A stretch of DNA of 39,183 bases from SCTD01 sp038256525 (GCA_038256525.1 JBBSKF010000012.1:1-39183); one strand, 5' to 3'. Counted from the stretch's first letter, positions 16,086 to 25,125 are shown. The notes: generated by a model from the letters alone, not told the origin. Translations and numbers: made by a program.

Positions 16086-17534
16086 ATGACTTCAACCGCA
16101 TCCGCGGCGACCCCGACGAGCAGCCGGCGCTGGCTGGCTCTAGGGCTCATCGCCACCGCCCAGTTCATGGTCATCATGGACACCTCGATCATCGGCGTCG
16201 CGTTGCCGAAGATGCAGGCCGACCTCGGCTTCGACCCACAGGACCTCAGCTGGGTGTTCAACGCCTACGTCGTCGCCTTCGGGGGGCTGCTCCTGCTCGG
16301 CGGCCGACTGTCCGACCTGTTCGGCGCCCGGCGCATCTTCAACATCGGTTGGGTGATCCTCGGCATGGGCTCGCTCGTTGCCGGCCTGGCTGACGGGGTC
16401 GCCGTCGAACTGACCGGTCGGGCCATCCAGGGCGCCGGCTCCGCACTCATTGCACCGGCCGCCCTCACCCTGCTGTTCCAGGTGTTCGGCGGCTCGAACG
16501 AGCTTCCCAAGGCGCTCGCCCTGTACGGGGCAGCGGCGCCGGCCGGCGGCACCGCCGGGGTGTTCCTCGGTGGTGTGCTCACCGAGTACGCGTCCTGGCC
16601 GTGGGTGTTCTTCGTCAACATTCCGGTAGCGGTCGTGGTTGTGCTGCTCACCCGCTCGGTCATGCCGGCGGGGACGACCGGTCGCGGTTCGCTCGACCTC
16701 GCCGGTGCGACCACCGCGACGGTCGGCCTCGGCGCGCTTGTCTTCGCGATCGTCCGCGCTCCGGAGGCAGGCTGGACCTCCAGCGGAACGCTGCTCACCG
16801 GCCTCGGCGGGATCACGCTGCTCGGCGTCTTCGTCGCCCTGCAGGCGCAGCTGCGCCAGCCGCTGATGCGGCTGGGCATCTTTCGGGCCCCGAACCTCGC
16901 CGCTGCGAACGTCGCGCAGCTACTCCTCGGGGCTGCGTGGATCCCGATGTTCTTCTTCGTGAACCTCTACCTGCAGCAGGTCCTTGGCCTGGGCGCTTTT
17001 GCCAGCGGCGCGGCCCTGCTCCCCCTCACCGTCACGATCATGATCGGCATGGTGGCGCTCGCGCCGAAGCTCATCGTCCGCTTCGGTCCGAAGGCCATGA
17101 CGGTTGCCGGCCTCGCGACCCTGGGAGCCGGTCTGGTGTGGCTGTCCTTCGTCCGCCCGGACGGCAGCTTCGCCGTCGACGTCCTGCCCGCCTCGCTGGT
17201 GACGGCAGCCGGCATGGCGATGGCGTTCATCCCCTCACTCGGCACCGCATTGTCGTCCGCTGCGCCGGAGGAGGGCGGTCTGGCGGCCGGCATCGTCAAC
17301 TCCAGCTACCAGATCGGCTCGGCGCTCGGCCTGGCCGCGATGACGGCCGTCGCTGCCGCGTTCGGCGCAGACCAGGTCGGCGACGCCGGTGCTCTCACCG
17401 ACGGCTTCTCCGCAGCCCTGCTGGGTGCGGCTGGGATCGCCGCAGCCGGCGCCGTCCTCGCAGCGGTCCTGCTCAAGACGCCGGCCGACACCGCCGGGGC
17501 GGAGGACGGCGAGCGCGAGCTCGCCGCCGCCTAG
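16086..17534 (+). CDS. MFS multidrug exporter, DHA2 (14-TM) family
   Basis: This 482-residue permease of the EmrB/QacA type has about 14 hydrophobic segments. TM1 carries the family signature (QFMVIMDTSIIGVALP), and motif A appears as LLLGGRLSDLFGARR after TM2. It would export drugs or a small metabolite by proton antiport. ATG at 16086 is chosen because GGAGGAA (16074-16080) lies just upstream. The N-terminus is short and cytoplasmic. It follows the AfsR-like regulator (with the HMA gene convergent between them), so regulation by that protein is possible but unproven. The substrate cannot be inferred. Confidence 0.9.
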   Translation: MTSTASAATPTSSRRWLALGLIATAQFMVIMDTSIIGVALPKMQADLGFDPQDLSWVFNAYVVAFGGLLLLGGRLSDLFGARRIFNIGWVILGMGSLVAGLADGVAVELTGRAIQGAGSALIAPAALTLLFQVFGGSNELPKALALYGAAAPAGGTAGVFLGGVLTEYASWPWVFFVNIPVAVVVVLLTRSVMPAGTTGRGSLDLAGATTATVGLGALVFAIVRAPEAGWTSSGTLLTGLGGITLLGVFVALQAQLRQPLMRLGIFRAPNLAAANVAQLLLGAAWIPMFFFVNLYLQQVLGLGAFASGAALLPLTVTIMIGMVALAPKLIVRFGPKAMTVAGLATLGAGLVWLSFVRPDGSFAVDVLPASLVTAAGMAMAFIPSLGTALSSAAPEEGGLAAGIVNSSYQIGSALGLAAMTAVAAAFGADQVGDAGALTDGFSAALLGAAGIAAAGAVLAAVLLKTPADTAGAEDGERELAAA

Positions 17535-17580
17535 CTTCACCTAAACCTGACCGGGTGCACCAAGAACCGGCAGACAGCCC

Positions 17581-17586
17581 TATCCT
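17581..17586 (+). promoter_or_regulatory. -10 box of a probable leaderless promoter (subtilase)
   Basis: TATCCT fits the actinobacterial TAnnnT -10 pattern and ends exactly 7 bases before ATG 17594. There is no Shine-Dalgarno in that gap, so the mRNA probably starts at the A of the start codon. No good -35 box is seen. Confidence 0.5.
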
Positions 17587-17593
17587 GCCGTCC

Positions 17594-19411
17594 ATGCCGG
17601 GGGGAAGCAGTTGGGCGGATCGGGTTCTGGTCGCGCTCGCTCGTCTCGGGCAGGCCGAGGGGGAGTCGGAGCTGCTGGTGGAAGTGGCGGTCGGCCAGGC
17701 TGACCGCTTCGAGTCCGGGGATCGGGCCTACACCGGTGACCGCCCGAACTGGCACCATCACGTCCTGGCGGCGCTCGAGCAGCTGAGAAGGGATGGTCTG
17801 GCAGAGGAGCTTCAGCTCACCGCATCCGGCCGGGAGCAATCCACTGCGGCGGCAGAACGCCTTGCGCAGGCAGCGCGCTCGATGTCGCCACCCGATGCCC
17901 TTCTTTCACCCACCGGTCAACCGACACTGGTGACAGGCGTGCTGTCCCCTCCCCTGCGCACGGCAGCGGGCCGCGCTGCGGCGGAGCGGACTGCAGGTGA
18001 GGCACAGGACGATGTCCCGATCGCGGTCATGGTCGAGCTGAACCTGGCGTACGAAGACGGTCCCACAGGCGCCTTCGAGCGCCTGGCTGACCTGTGGCGC
18101 AGGGCGACCGTCGGGGAGGTGGGCCCGTCGCGGGTGGCTGACGAGTACGGCGTCGGCACGCTGTCCATGAACCAGATGAAGCGCCTGGTGTCTGCGGATG
18201 CGGCGCTCGTGTCGTGGTCTCAACGGTGCATCTACCGGATCTGGCCGGATTTCGAGGTACGGCCGCTGGTGGACGCGTCAGCGGTGACGATCAAGGCCGA
18301 CGCGGCCCAACGGGCCTTCGCCAGCGTGGGCGAAGGGATCGTGTGGGCCGTCGTCGACTCCGGCATCGACGGGAACCACGCGCACTTCCAGGGCTTCCAG
18401 ACCTTGACCGACCCGACGGTCAAGGGCCTCCACCGCTGCTTCACCGGCAGTGGGGAGCCGGGTGAGGAAGGAGCGCTGGACGACGAGGACGGTCACGGAA
18501 CGCATGTGGCAGCGATCATCGCCGGCGGGCTGCAGCGTTGGGACGAGCCTGACGGGCGAATAGTGGTGACGCAGAGCCGCTACAACGTCGACAACCCGGC
18601 TGAGCCGTTGCACTCACCGCGGACGGTGGAGGACGCGCGGCTGCGGCTAGCCGGGATGGCCCCACGTACCAAGCTCGTCAGCCTGAAGGTGTTGGGTGGT
18701 GGAGGCGGGCTTTCCAGCCGTGTCAGCCGGGTGATCCAGGCGCTCGCCTATGTGCGGGAGATCAACGCGACGAGCGACAAGCTCCCCAGGATCCACGGGG
18801 TCAACCTGAGTGTCGGCTATGACTTCGACCCGTCCTGGTTCGCCTGTGGCAAGAGCCCGCTGTGTCAGGAGGTTGACAAGCTGGTCCGTACCGGCGTCGT
18901 CGTCGTCGTCGCCGCGGGAAACTCGGGATTCGGCACCCTGAACCCGACCCTGAGCTCCGTCGCGCAGTTCGGGTTGGGCATGACGATCAATGACCCGGGC
19001 AACGCCGAGCGCGCGATCACGGTGGGCTCCACCCACCGGGACATGCCACATGCCTACGGCGTCTCGTACTTCTCCTCCAAAGGACCGACCGGAGATGGCC
19101 GTCGTAAGCCCGACCTCGTGGCGCCAGGGGAGCGGATCACCTCGGCCGCGGCCGGTCAGCGACGGGCAGCGGTGAAGCTCGCGCCGGACGAGCAGGACGC
19201 CGCTGTCTACGTGGAGGAGAGCGGTACGAGCATGGCTGCGCCACACGTGTCCGGAGCCGTCGCGGCCTTCCTGTCCGTGCGTCGTGAGTTCGTCGGCCGG
19301 CCGGAGGAGATCAAGCGGATCTTCACCGCGTCAGCGACGTCCCTGGGCCGTGATCCGGCCTTCGAGGGAGCTGGCCTGCTCGACCTGATGCGCGCGCTTC
19401 AGTACGTCTAG
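17594..19411 (+). CDS. intracellular subtilisin-like serine protease (S8) with N-terminal winged-helix-like region
   Basis: This 605-residue protein lacks a signal peptide, propeptide and membrane anchor, so it acts in the cytoplasm. Residues about 5-80 (WADRVLVALARLGQ, then HHHVLAALEQLRRDGL and LTASGRE) resemble the winged-helix N-domain seen in Mrr-like restriction proteins. About 80-240 is helical and unrecognised. The S8 core runs from about 245 to the end with Asp255 (VVDSGID), His301 (DGHGTHVAA), oxyanion Asn443 (AAGNSG) and Ser546 (SGTSMAAPHVSG), so it should be active. It lies 23 bases upstream of an alpha/beta hydrolase gene. A leaderless start at 17594 is supported by the -10 box. 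Defence or effector role is inference. Confidence 0.88.
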   Translation: MPGGSSWADRVLVALARLGQAEGESELLVEVAVGQADRFESGDRAYTGDRPNWHHHVLAALEQLRRDGLAEELQLTASGREQSTAAAERLAQAARSMSPPDALLSPTGQPTLVTGVLSPPLRTAAGRAAAERTAGEAQDDVPIAVMVELNLAYEDGPTGAFERLADLWRRATVGEVGPSRVADEYGVGTLSMNQMKRLVSADAALVSWSQRCIYRIWPDFEVRPLVDASAVTIKADAAQRAFASVGEGIVWAVVDSGIDGNHAHFQGFQTLTDPTVKGLHRCFTGSGEPGEEGALDDEDGHGTHVAAIIAGGLQRWDEPDGRIVVTQSRYNVDNPAEPLHSPRTVEDARLRLAGMAPRTKLVSLKVLGGGGGLSSRVSRVIQALAYVREINATSDKLPRIHGVNLSVGYDFDPSWFACGKSPLCQEVDKLVRTGVVVVVAAGNSGFGTLNPTLSSVAQFGLGMTINDPGNAERAITVGSTHRDMPHAYGVSYFSSKGPTGDGRRKPDLVAPGERITSAAAGQRRAAVKLAPDEQDAAVYVEESGTSMAAPHVSGAVAAFLSVRREFVGRPEEIKRIFTASATSLGRDPAFEGAGLLDLMRALQYV

Positions 19412-19434
19412 ACACTCGGTCACAGGGGGGACAG

Positions 19435-20778
19435 ATGACAGACACCATCGCCGGGCTGCCTTTCTGGGAGCTGGTCTTCGATGCGCAGGGTGACCCGGAC
19501 GCCGAGGTCTCTGCGTCCGCTGAACAGATCGTCGGGCTCGGAATCACCGACCTGGTGGTCTTCTCGCACGGCTGGAACAACAGCCGGTCGACTGCCCGCC
19601 AGCTGTACAGCCGATTCTACGACCTGCTGTCGGCGCAGCTCGTGCACGCGACCGCGCCGGTGAAGGTCGGTCTGGTCGGGGTCTTCTGGCCGTCCCAGCG
19701 CTGGAGTGATGAACCGATCCCCGACGCGCCGGCGCAGCCGCGCCCGGCAGCCGGTAGTGGGGCCGCCGGTCTGCTCGCTGACATTCCAGCGCCCGAGGTG
19801 ACCACGGCGCTGCCGGCCGGCGCACGTGATGAGCTTGCGCAGGTGTTCCCCGACGCCACGAGCTCCCTCGATCGCATGGCGGCGCTGCTCGAGCAGGAAC
19901 CGAGCACAGCCTCGCTCGCCGAGTTTCATGCGCAGCTCGTCGCGTTCGCAGCGGCGACGGCCGAGGCAGACGGCGACGGGGAGGGGCCGGCCGGCGGTCG
20001 GGCCGGCATGCTCGACTGCGAACCGGAGGAGCTGTTCGAGAGGTTCGCGGCGCAGCTGCGCATCAGCCCGGTAGATGGGGCGGGTGGAGCCGCCGGCTTG
20101 GGCGACCGGCTGCGGCGCCTGCAGCTCGGAGCGAAGGAGGCGCTGCGTCAGCTCACCTACTGGCAGATGAAGAACCGGGCCGGCGTCGTTGGATCCCGCG
20201 GCCTCGGCCCCTTCCTGAACAGGCTCCAGGATGCTGCTCCCGCGATCCGGATCCACCTGGTGGGGCACAGCTTCGGCGCCCGGGTCGTGTCGTACTCCCT
20301 GACCGCTCTACCGGAACAGGGCTCCCCGGTACGGGCCGTGACCCTGCTTCAAGGCGCGTTCTCGCACTTCGCCTTCGCCGATCCGTTGCCCTTCGACGCC
20401 AGCCGAAAGGGAGCCCTCGCGGGGATGCTGACCCGCATCGACGGTCCGTTGGTCGTGTGCTTCTCCGAGCATGACGACGCGGTGGGCCGGCTGTACCCCC
20501 TGGCTTCCCTTGCCTCAGGAGAGGACGCAGCCGCCGGGCAGAACCGCCTCTACCGATGGGGCGGGATGGGCTTCGACGGCGCGCAGGGCGTCTCGGCCCC
20601 CCTCGACCAGCTGCAGCCGGCAGGTCCGACGGCGTCCTACCGCTTCCAGAACCAGAAGGCCTTGAACATCGACGCAGCCGAGGTGGTCCGCAACGGAGCG
20701 CCACCTAGCGGAGCACACAGCGACATCCTGCACCCGGAGCTCACCTGGGTCGTTCTCGCCGCGGGCCGAATCGTCTAG
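19435..20778 (+). CDS. alpha/beta hydrolase (serine esterase-like) partnered with the subtilase
   Basis: This 447-residue protein has no signal peptide. An early strand-turn LVVFSHGWNNSRSTA, conserved in cytoplasmic serine esterase-like proteins, is followed by a long low-complexity/helical insertion (about 85-225) and the nucleophile elbow LVGHSFGARV (Ser279). LVVCFSEHDDAVGRLYPL may supply the acid, and the C-terminal half has a late His candidate (SGAHSDILH). AGGGGGGA precedes ATG 19435. It is 23 bases after the subtilase and almost certainly co-transcribed. The relic of a contractile-tail sheath gene follows in the same frame after 3 bases. Substrate (lipid, ester or amide) is unknown. Confidence 0.78.
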   Translation: MTDTIAGLPFWELVFDAQGDPDAEVSASAEQIVGLGITDLVVFSHGWNNSRSTARQLYSRFYDLLSAQLVHATAPVKVGLVGVFWPSQRWSDEPIPDAPAQPRPAAGSGAAGLLADIPAPEVTTALPAGARDELAQVFPDATSSLDRMAALLEQEPSTASLAEFHAQLVAFAAATAEADGDGEGPAGGRAGMLDCEPEELFERFAAQLRISPVDGAGGAAGLGDRLRRLQLGAKEALRQLTYWQMKNRAGVVGSRGLGPFLNRLQDAAPAIRIHLVGHSFGARVVSYSLTALPEQGSPVRAVTLLQGAFSHFAFADPLPFDASRKGALAGMLTRIDGPLVVCFSEHDDAVGRLYPLASLASGEDAAAGQNRLYRWGGMGFDGAQGVSAPLDQLQPAGPTASYRFQNQKALNIDAAEVVRNGAPPSGAHSDILHPELTWVVLAAGRIV

Positions 20779-20781
20779 GCA

Positions 20782-20996
20782 GTGCACCCGGAGCAAGTCC
20801 CGGGCGGTGTACGGACGATCACCGGGGTCGCCACCTGCGGGCCATCGGCGGGGCGGGGCCGTGCGACAACGAGACGACGACCCAGGGCGACATCAACCTC
20901 GGGATCGTCAACATCCTCGTCGGTTTCGCGCCACTCGCGCCGGCTGAGTTCGTCGTGATCCGGTTGCAACAGATGGCCGGCCAGATCGCCACCTAG
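20782..20996 (+). pseudogene. internally deleted contractile tail sheath gene (phage or eCIS)
   Basis: Right after the hydrolase stop, one frame from GTG 20782 reads EQVPGGVRTITGVAT, matching the highly conserved N-terminal segment of contractile tail sheath proteins. A second frame, covering about 20841-20996, reads CDNETTTQGDINLG, then VNILVGFAPLAPAEFVVIRL and QQMAGQIAT before the stop. This is the characteristic sheath C-terminus (PAEFVV just before the end). About 400 or more residues between them are missing and the frames disagree, so this is a collapsed gene. A GGGGGAGAG and ATG GCA CAG follow at once. The gene could come from a phage tail or an extracellular contractile injection system. 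Confidence 0.8.
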
Positions 20997-21011
20997 GGGG
21001 AGAGTCGATCG

Positions 21012-21082
21012 ATGGCACAGTCAGCGCCAACGCGCAGTGCGACGGCCCGACCGGGGCGTCGGCTCGACGGGAGGACGGCTCG
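21012..21082 (+). pseudogene. possible 5' stub of a lost tail tube gene
   Basis: Fifteen bases after the sheath relic stop, ATG 21012 has a good Shine-Dalgarno-like GGGGGAGAG and opens with M-A-Q, a common beginning for tail tube proteins, which normally follow the sheath gene. The match stops after a few residues and the frame ends within about 30 codons, inside the start of fbiC. The reading as a stub truncated by a deletion is speculative. Confidence 0.25.
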
Positions 21083-23605
21083 GTGCCAGACCACGCCAGC
21101 GGGATGAGGCGGGCGCTCGCGCGGGTCCGCGACGGCAAGGCGCTCGACGTCGACGAGGCCACCGTCCTGCTTGGCGCCCGGGGCGAGGCGCTCGAAGCGC
21201 TGATGACGGTCGCGGGCCGGGTCCGCGACGCGGGGCTGGCTGACGCCGGGCGCCCGCACGTCGTGACGTACTCCCGGAAGGTCTTTGTCCCGCTGACCCG
21301 GCTGTGCCGGGACCGCTGCCACTACTGCACGTTCGCCACGGTGCCGGGACGGCTGGAGGCGCCGTACCTGTCGGTGGACGAGGTGCTGGACATCGCCCGG
21401 AAGGGCGCGGCGCTCGGGTGCAAGGAGGCGCTGTTCACCCTCGGCGACCGCCCGGAGGACCGGTGGGACGCCGCTCGCGCCTTTCTCGACGAGGCGGGCT
21501 ACGACAGCACGCTGGCCTACGTCCGGGGTTGCGCGATCGCCGTGCTGGAGGAGACCGGTCTGCTGCCGCACCTCAACCCCGGTGTGATGACGTGGGCCGA
21601 GCTGCAGCGGCTCAAGCCGGTCTCCGCGTCGATGGGGATGATGCTCGAGACGACTGCGCAGGTGCGGGCACACGAGGGGTCACCCGACAAGGACCCCGAC
21701 GTGCGGCTGCAGGTGTTGGAGGACGCGGGCCGGCACGCGATCCCCTTCACCACAGGCGTTCTCATCGGGATCGGCGAGTCGCTGCGCGACCGGGCGGAGA
21801 GCTTGTTCGCGATCCGCGCCGCCCACCGCCGGCACGGTCACGTGCAGGAGGTGATCGTCCAGAACTTCCGTGCCAAGGACGACACCGCGATGCGCGATGC
21901 GCCGGACGCCGGGCTGGAGGAGCACCTCGCTGCGATCGCGGTCGCCCGGGTGGTGCTCGGCCCGCGGATGCGGCTGCAGGCCCCGCCGAACCTCGTCGAC
22001 CTTGCCGAGACGTCGCTGCTGCTGCGCGCGGGGGTGGACGACTGGGGCGGCGTCTCGCCGCTCACGCCCGACCACGTCAACCCCGAGCGCCCCTGGCCGC
22101 AGGTTGACACGCTCGCCCGGATGACCGAGCAGTCCGGCTTCGCGTTGCGGGAGCGGCTGGCCGCCCACCCGCCGTACCTGTCCGAGCCCTGGCTCGACCC
22201 GCGGCTTGCGCCGCACGTGGACGCCCTGCGCGGGCCGGACGGCCTGGCCGACGAGACCGCACCTGTCACCGGGCGTCCGTGGCAGGAGCCGGACGCTGCG
22301 CTGGCGACGGCCGGCCGCGCCGATCTGCACGAGCAGATCGACCGCACCGGCCGTGCGCAGGACCGACGCGGTGACTTCGCCGACGTCTACGGCGACTGGG
22401 TCGCGGTGGGAGAGCACGCCGCCCGCACCGGTGTCCCGCAGCGGACCGACAGCGACGTCGCCGCCGCGTTGCGCGTCGCCGCCGAGCGCCCGGGCGACCT
22501 CAATCAGGCCCAGGCGCTCGCGTTGCTGACTGCTGACGGGCCGGACCTCGACGCGGTGTGCCGGCTCGCCGACGACGTACGGCGGGACACCGTCGGGGAT
22601 CAGGTCACCTACGTCGTCAACCGGAACATCAACTTCACCAACGTCTGCTACACCGGCTGCCGCTTCTGCGCCTTCGCGCAGCGGCGCACCGATGCCGACG
22701 CCTACTCCCTGTCGCTGGAGGAGGTCTCGGCGCGCGCCCGTGAGGCGTGGGCGGTCGGTGCGACCGAGGTCTGCATGCAGGGCGGCATCGACCCGCAGTT
22801 GCCGGGCGCCGCCTACTTCGACCTCGCCCGGGCGGTGAAGCAGGCAGCGCCGACCCTGCACCTGCACGCCTTCAGTCCGATGGAGGTGATGAACGGCGCC
22901 GCTCGCACCGGCCTGTCGACCGAGGACTTCCTTCGCGCCCTGCAGGAGGCCGGCGTCGACAGCCTGCCCGGCACGGCGGCGGAGATCCTGGACGACGACG
23001 TCCGCTGGGTGCTCACCAAGGGCAAGCTGCCGACCGCGCAGTGGGTCGAGGTCGTCACGACCGCGCACCGGCTCGGGATCCCGACGACCAGCACGATGAT
23101 GTACGGCCACGTCGACACGCCGGCGCACTGGGCGGCGCACCTGCTGCTGCTGCGGGAGCTGCAGGACCGCTCCGGCGGCTTCACGGAGTTCGTACCGCTG
23201 CCGTTCGTGCACACCAGCGCGCCGCTGTACCTCGCCGGCATCGCGCGACCCGGCCCGACGGCCCGCGACAACCGCGCCGTGCACGCGGTTGCGCGCCTGG
23301 TGCTGCACGGGCGGATCGACCACGTGCAGTGCTCATGGGTCAAGCTCGGCCCCGAACAGTGCGGCGCCGTGCTCGCCGGCGGCGTCGACGACCTCGGCGG
23401 CACGCTCATGGAGGAGACCATCAGCCGCATGGCCGGCTCGTCGTACGGCAGCCGTCGGTCCGTCGAGGAGCTCGAGCAGATGGTGGCCGCCGCCGGCCGC
23501 AGGCCGCGGCAGCGCACGACCACCTACGGCGAGGTGCCCCTCGAGCGCTGGCAGGCGGCCCGCCGCGCGGCGCCGATCGGGGTGGCACTGCCGTTGCTCC
23601 TGTGA
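21083..23605 (+). CDS. fbiC: FO synthase (bifunctional CofG/CofH)
   Basis: This 840-residue enzyme makes 7,8-didemethyl-8-hydroxy-5-deazariboflavin (FO), the chromophore of coenzyme F420, from tyrosine and a ribityl-diaminouracil. It has two radical-SAM halves as in actinobacterial FbiC. The CofG half carries Cys75, Cys79 and Cys82 (LCRDRCHYCTF), and the CofH half carries Cys522, Cys526 and Cys529 (VCYTGCRFCAF). Linker sequences between about 380 and 450 are variable. GTG at 21083 is preceded by GGGAGG 8 bases upstream. It starts directly after the sheath relic and converges on the MFS gene with a 7-base gap. Length and motifs are complete. Confidence 0.95.
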   Translation: MPDHASGMRRALARVRDGKALDVDEATVLLGARGEALEALMTVAGRVRDAGLADAGRPHVVTYSRKVFVPLTRLCRDRCHYCTFATVPGRLEAPYLSVDEVLDIARKGAALGCKEALFTLGDRPEDRWDAARAFLDEAGYDSTLAYVRGCAIAVLEETGLLPHLNPGVMTWAELQRLKPVSASMGMMLETTAQVRAHEGSPDKDPDVRLQVLEDAGRHAIPFTTGVLIGIGESLRDRAESLFAIRAAHRRHGHVQEVIVQNFRAKDDTAMRDAPDAGLEEHLAAIAVARVVLGPRMRLQAPPNLVDLAETSLLLRAGVDDWGGVSPLTPDHVNPERPWPQVDTLARMTEQSGFALRERLAAHPPYLSEPWLDPRLAPHVDALRGPDGLADETAPVTGRPWQEPDAALATAGRADLHEQIDRTGRAQDRRGDFADVYGDWVAVGEHAARTGVPQRTDSDVAAALRVAAERPGDLNQAQALALLTADGPDLDAVCRLADDVRRDTVGDQVTYVVNRNINFTNVCYTGCRFCAFAQRRTDADAYSLSLEEVSARAREAWAVGATEVCMQGGIDPQLPGAAYFDLARAVKQAAPTLHLHAFSPMEVMNGAARTGLSTEDFLRALQEAGVDSLPGTAAEILDDDVRWVLTKGKLPTAQWVEVVTTAHRLGIPTTSTMMYGHVDTPAHWAAHLLLLRELQDRSGGFTEFVPLPFVHTSAPLYLAGIARPGPTARDNRAVHAVARLVLHGRIDHVQCSWVKLGPEQCGAVLAGGVDDLGGTLMEETISRMAGSSYGSRRSVEELEQMVAAAGRRPRQRTTTYGEVPLERWQAARRAAPIGVALPLLL

Positions 23606-23612
23606 GGGCTGG

Positions 23613-24902
23613 TCATCGTGACCGCACCGCGAGCTGGCGAGCCAGCACGAGCGCCAGCACCGGCAGCAGGGCAGCGAGGGTGAAGCCGACCGGGGCCGAG
23701 GTCGGCAGCACCAAAGCGACCGCCCCACCCGACACCCAGGCCAGCTGCAGTCCGGTCTCCGAGCGGGCGAAGGCGGTGCTGATCGAGCGGGGCGCGACGT
23801 GCTGCTGCACGGCCGCGTCGAGGGCGAACCGGGACAGCGAGATCGACACCCCGACAGCGCCGGCCGAGGCGACCACCCACCATCCCGAGCCGGTGAGGGC
23901 GACCAGTAGGCACGGAACCACCGGCAGCGCGAGGGCGACCACTGCCAGCGCCCTGACGCGCTTCTCCGGCAGCCGGGCCGCCGCGCCGGTGCCGGCGAGC
24001 TGCCCCAACGCGGCGGCTGCCACGACGGCACCCACCAGCAGCCCCGGCGCGCTCTCGGCCCTGAGCAGGAACGCCAGGAAGATGGTCAGCAGCCCGGCAA
24101 CCGCACGCAGCCCCAGCGCCGCGGCCAGCGGCCCGGTCACGACAGTGGCCGTGCGGGACAGCCGGAAGCGCGCTGCAGCAGCCAGGTTCGCCGAGTCGTT
24201 CGTCCGGTCGACCGGCTCGTCCACGTGCTCGGGCAGCCGCAGGGCCAGCACCCCGCCCAGGAGCAGGACGACGCTGGCCAGCCGCAGCACCAACCCCGAC
24301 CCGGCGACCGCGCTGATGCCCGCGCCGATCGCCGCCGCACCGGCCCCGGCGGTGACGGCCGCCACGTTGAGCCGGGCGTTGGTGGACACCAGCCCGACGG
24401 CCGGCGGGCGGACCCGGGGCACGGCGGCGGCGCGGGCCACCCCGTACGCCCTGGAGAGCACCAGGACGACCAGCGCCAGCGGGTAGAGCGCCAGCCCGGT
24501 CAGGACGCCGGCCATCACCCACGTCAGCAGGCCTCGGCCTCCCGTCGTCACGGCCAGGACGGTGCGCCGGCCGTGTGGGAAGCGGTCCAGCAGCGGTCCG
24601 GCGACGGGGATCAGCAGTGAGAACGGCAGCATCGTCAGGATCAGGTAGAGCGCCACCCGGCTGCGCGCCTCGCCGATCGGCACCGAGAAGAACAGCGTCC
24701 CGGCCAGCGCGACCGCCACCAGCGCGTCGCCGGCGGCATGCAGTGCGTGCACACTAATCAGTGCCGACAGGCCCGAGCGGTGACCCCCGTCGGCGCGCGC
24801 TGCCGTCCGGACCCGGCGGCTCGACCCGGCGACGGCGCCACGCAACGTCCCACCGGCCCGCCGTGCGACCTGCCGGCCTCGAGGGGGGAGCCGTGCGGGC
24901 AT
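23613..24902 (-). CDS. MFS permease
   Basis: This 429-residue protein has about 12 hydrophobic segments and a basic N-terminus (MPARLPPRGRQVARRAG) preceding TM1. A motif-A-like loop GPLLDRFPHGRRT lies between TM2 and TM3, and LPEKRVRAL in the middle. It resembles the small unassigned actinobacterial MFS permeases often found beside fbiC; substrate unknown. ATG at 24902 is preferred; longer frames run through the tRNA gene and cannot be real. It converges on fbiC with 7 bases between stops, and its start is about 50 bases downstream of the tRNA-Ser gene on the same strand. Confidence 0.82.
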   Translation of the reverse strand: MPARLPPRGRQVARRAGGTLRGAVAGSSRRVRTAARADGGHRSGLSALISVHALHAAGDALVAVALAGTLFFSVPIGEARSRVALYLILTMLPFSLLIPVAGPLLDRFPHGRRTVLAVTTGGRGLLTWVMAGVLTGLALYPLALVVLVLSRAYGVARAAAVPRVRPPAVGLVSTNARLNVAAVTAGAGAAAIGAGISAVAGSGLVLRLASVVLLLGGVLALRLPEHVDEPVDRTNDSANLAAAARFRLSRTATVVTGPLAAALGLRAVAGLLTIFLAFLLRAESAPGLLVGAVVAAAALGQLAGTGAAARLPEKRVRALAVVALALPVVPCLLVALTGSGWWVVASAGAVGVSISLSRFALDAAVQQHVAPRSISTAFARSETGLQLAWVSGGAVALVLPTSAPVGFTLAALLPVLALVLARQLAVRSR

Positions 24903-24950
24903 GGCCCCAGCCTGCCTCACCGGCTGCCCGGCGCGAGTCAGGCCGGGGCG

Positions 24951-25039
24951 TGGCGGAGGATGCGAGATTCGAACTCGCGAGGGGTTGCCCCCAACACGCT
25001 TTCCAAGCGTGCGCCATAGGCCAACTAGGCGAATCCTCC
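24951..25039 (-). tRNA. tRNA-Ser (anticodon GGA)
   Basis: Read on the minus strand, the 89-base gene begins GGAGGAT and ends ATCCTCC-G-CCA, giving a perfect 7-bp acceptor stem with the CCA encoded. The anticodon stem CACGC/GCGTG encloses the loop TTGGAAA with anticodon GGA, reading UCC and UCU serine codons. A long variable arm (class II, as in Ser) and the T-arm GCGAG-TTCGAAT-CTCGC are present. All arms pair. Confidence 0.95.
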
Positions 25040-25125
25040 AGGTGCGGACTACCCCGGCGAGCCTAGCCGAGCGGTCCCGCACACTTCCCGCACAACGGGG
25101 ACGCGGAACGCGGACGTCCGGGCTC

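Noticed and set aside
17535..17580. CCGG-bounded weak stem after the drug exporter gene as a terminator
   Set aside because: Only a 4-bp stem with a 12-base loop and no T-tract; not above chance in this GC content.
21680..23323. Minus-strand open frame across fbiC
   Set aside because: Antisense of a gene with two intact radical-SAM motifs; no recognisable domain.
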